From an uncultured Prevotellaceae bacterium (GTDB lineage Bacteria > Bacteroidota > Bacteroidia > Bacteroidales > Bacteroidaceae), in NCBI GenBank assembly GCA_945787625.1, contig CALZJL010000040.1:1-8715 (forward strand): 8,715 nucleotides of DNA. Reading direction: 5' to 3'. The notes under the pieces were generated by a model, which worked only from the letters and a program-made list of their open reading frames with translations, made no database searches and had not been told where the DNA came from. Numbering within the stretch: position 1 is the first letter of the stretch; each line of letters starts with the position of its first letter. Both the position numbers and the translations under genes were made by a program. This document shows positions 7,526 through 8,715 of the stretch, one piece after another.

Positions 7526-8715
7526 ATGAGAAAATACCAACTCTACAAACTCATCAACCAGCTCGACGAACTCAAAGACAAACGTCACCCCATGTTCGAA
7601 AAGAACAAGTTCATGAAGTTCCTCGCCTGGTTCATGATACTATACTACGGAGCAATATTGCTCTTTCTCGGAGCAATATTGCCCATAGGCATGAGCAAAG
7701 CATACTACGGAGTAGCAGCATTCCACGTATTTGACGGATACTTCCTATGGATAATCATCTGCGACTTTTGGGTCAGATTCATACTCCAAGAGACCCCAGC
7801 CCAGCAAGTACGTCCCTTCCGACTGCTCCCCGTAAGCAAGAAATTTCTCATGCACACATACCTCAGCAAGTCAGGCCTCACAGCAGGCAACATGTTTTGG
7901 GGGCTGATGCTCATACCCTTCGGCATACAGGCAGTCCGCCCCCTACTCGGTTGGGGCGGACTCACGCTATGGCTGTTGCTATGGTGGATGATGCTCGTAG
8001 CCAACGGCTACATGTACCTCTTCACCCGCGCGCTATGCATGAAACACATACTCTGGATACTCCTCCCCGCAGCCATACACGGCAGCATCATAGCCACGAT
8101 GACCATACCCGACAAGAATCCCCTCGACATGCCCTGCACCCGCTGGATGTACGAAGCAGCCCTATGCAATCCCCTACCCTTCGTCATCGTCGCAGTACTA
8201 ATCGCCCTCTGGTACTGGGCAAACTACCGCCTACAACTGAGCATGCTCAACGACGAAGTAGCAAACGTCGAAGAAGTAAAAGTCAAACCCAGTTCGCAGA
8301 TGACCTGGCTCAACCGATGGGGCTCACTCGGCGAATACATGAAGATGGAAATCAAGCTCCGCACCCGCAACAAGCAAGTACGCATGCAATTTCTCGTCGG
8401 CCTTGGGTGTATGCTCATGCTCTCCGGACTACAATATTTTACCGACATCTACGACACATGGTTCATGACCTCCTTCATCTGCCTCTACGACTATATCGTA
8501 CTGGGCATGATGACACTCATCGTCATCATGTGCTACGAAGGCAACTACATAGACTGCCTCATGTCGCGCCGCGAAAGCATCTACGAACTCCTACGAGCCA
8601 AATACTACTTCAACACCATACTGCTCATCATACCCATAATCATCCTACTTCCCCTGATGATCAGCGGCAAAGTCAGCGTATGGATGAACCTCGGCTATCT
8701 CATGCTAACCGCCGG
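7526..8715 (+). CDS. DUF5687 family polytopic membrane protein, probable ABC exporter permease (3' end cut off)
   Basis: An open frame that runs from the ATG at 7526 to the window end without a stop: 396 complete codons plus two bases. Its ATG follows the sppA TAA with no gap (TAAATG), so translational coupling is likely. About nine hydrophobic segments are visible, near residues 33-55, 65-87, 120-140, 144-167, 173-193, 215-234, 288-303, 314-337 and 362-380. The first 30 residues are charged and probably cytoplasmic. A charged loop (about 240-286) carries LGEYMKMEIKLRTRNKQVR, which resembles the E-x-K-L-x-x-R-N-K signature I associate with DUF5687 proteins. Those proteins are often encoded beside an ABC-transporter ATPase in Bacteroidetes, so a permease-like role is inferred, not shown. 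Family members are usually close to 490 residues, so roughly the last fifth would lie outside. Ile codons are 17 ATA, 17 ATC and no ATT, fitting the local codon style rather than recent transfer. Confidence 0.85.
   Translation, partial: MRKYQLYKLINQLDELKDKRHPMFEKNKFMKFLAWFMILYYGAILLFLGAILPIGMSKAYYGVAAFHVFDGYFLWIIICDFWVRFILQETPAQQVRPFRLLPVSKKFLMHTYLSKSGLTAGNMFWGLMLIPFGIQAVRPLLGWGGLTLWLLLWWMMLVANGYMYLFTRALCMKHILWILLPAAIHGSIIATMTIPDKNPLDMPCTRWMYEAALCNPLPFVIVAVLIALWYWANYRLQLSMLNDEVANVEEVKVKPSSQMTWLNRWGSLGEYMKMEIKLRTRNKQVRMQFLVGLGCMLMLSGLQYFTDIYDTWFMTSFICLYDYIVLGMMTLIVIMCYEGNYIDCLMSRRESIYELLRAKYYFNTILLIIPIIILLPLMISGKVSVWMNLGYLMLTA
7648..7682. repeat. 14-bp in-frame repeat containing a palindrome, inside the DUF5687 gene
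   Basis: CGGAGCAATATTGC occurs at 7648-7661 and again at 7669-7682, exactly 21 bp (seven codons) apart. It encodes Gly-Ala-Ile-Leu twice (residues 42-45 and 49-52) in the first membrane helix with identical codons (GGA GCA ATA TTG). Each copy contains the perfect palindrome GCAATATTGC, and the first copy extends it to GAGCAATATTGCTC (7650-7663). A small tandem duplication within a membrane helix is the simplest explanation; a protein-binding site in the coding sequence is possible but unsupported. Confidence 0.6.

Noticed and set aside
1..8715. CRISPR array, transposon ends, tRNA or rRNA genes, toxin-antitoxin or phage genes
   Set aside because: I saw no spaced direct repeats, transposase motifs, cloverleaf-like segments or rRNA sequence; the window is almost fully occupied by seven housekeeping-type coding sequences.

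Overview
The window reads as an ordinary chromosomal segment of a Bacteroidales bacterium (a Prevotella- or Muribaculaceae-like relative is plausible, but the genus cannot be fixed by eye). The lineage call rests on three things. The promoter in front of the kbl gene has the Bacteroidetes form (TTTG, 20-nt spacer, TAnnTTTG). Shine-Dalgarno sequences are lacking and leaders are A-rich. The last gene belongs to the DUF5687 membrane-protein family, which is typical of Bacteroidetes. All seven genes lie on the + strand with tight spacing.

Layout. (1) 1-2138: a Cof-type HAD phosphatase overlaps by 4 nt (ATGA) with a MATE-family efflux transporter, so the two are probably translated together. (2) 2139-2210: a short intergenic region with a good -7 box, no clear -33 box and several short repeats. 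(3) 2211-4388: an OmpR/PhoB-type response regulator followed after 30 nt by its histidine kinase, whose extracytoplasmic region looks like that of PhoR. (4) 4389-4537: an intergenic region with a near-perfect Bacteroidetes promoter beside a run of ten T. (5) 4538 to the window end: kbl (glycine C-acetyltransferase), sppA (67K-type S49 signal peptide peptidase, 21 nt later) and a DUF5687 polytopic membrane protein whose ATG directly follows the sppA stop. The DUF5687 gene is cut by the window end.

The genes do not form one obvious pathway. The window covers phosphate-ester hydrolysis plus efflux, a two-component system of unknown signal, threonine/glycine catabolism, and inner-membrane proteolysis paired with a probable ABC-exporter permease. 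Key catalytic residues are intact in every enzyme, and I see no pseudogene, mobile element, tRNA, rRNA or CRISPR.

I did not find a convincing new system. The points most worth a second look are the DUF5687 gene coupled to sppA, the repeat-bearing response-regulator promoter without a -33 box, and the strong A/C excess of the coding strand with ATA as a major Ile codon. No gap between genes reaches 300 bases.
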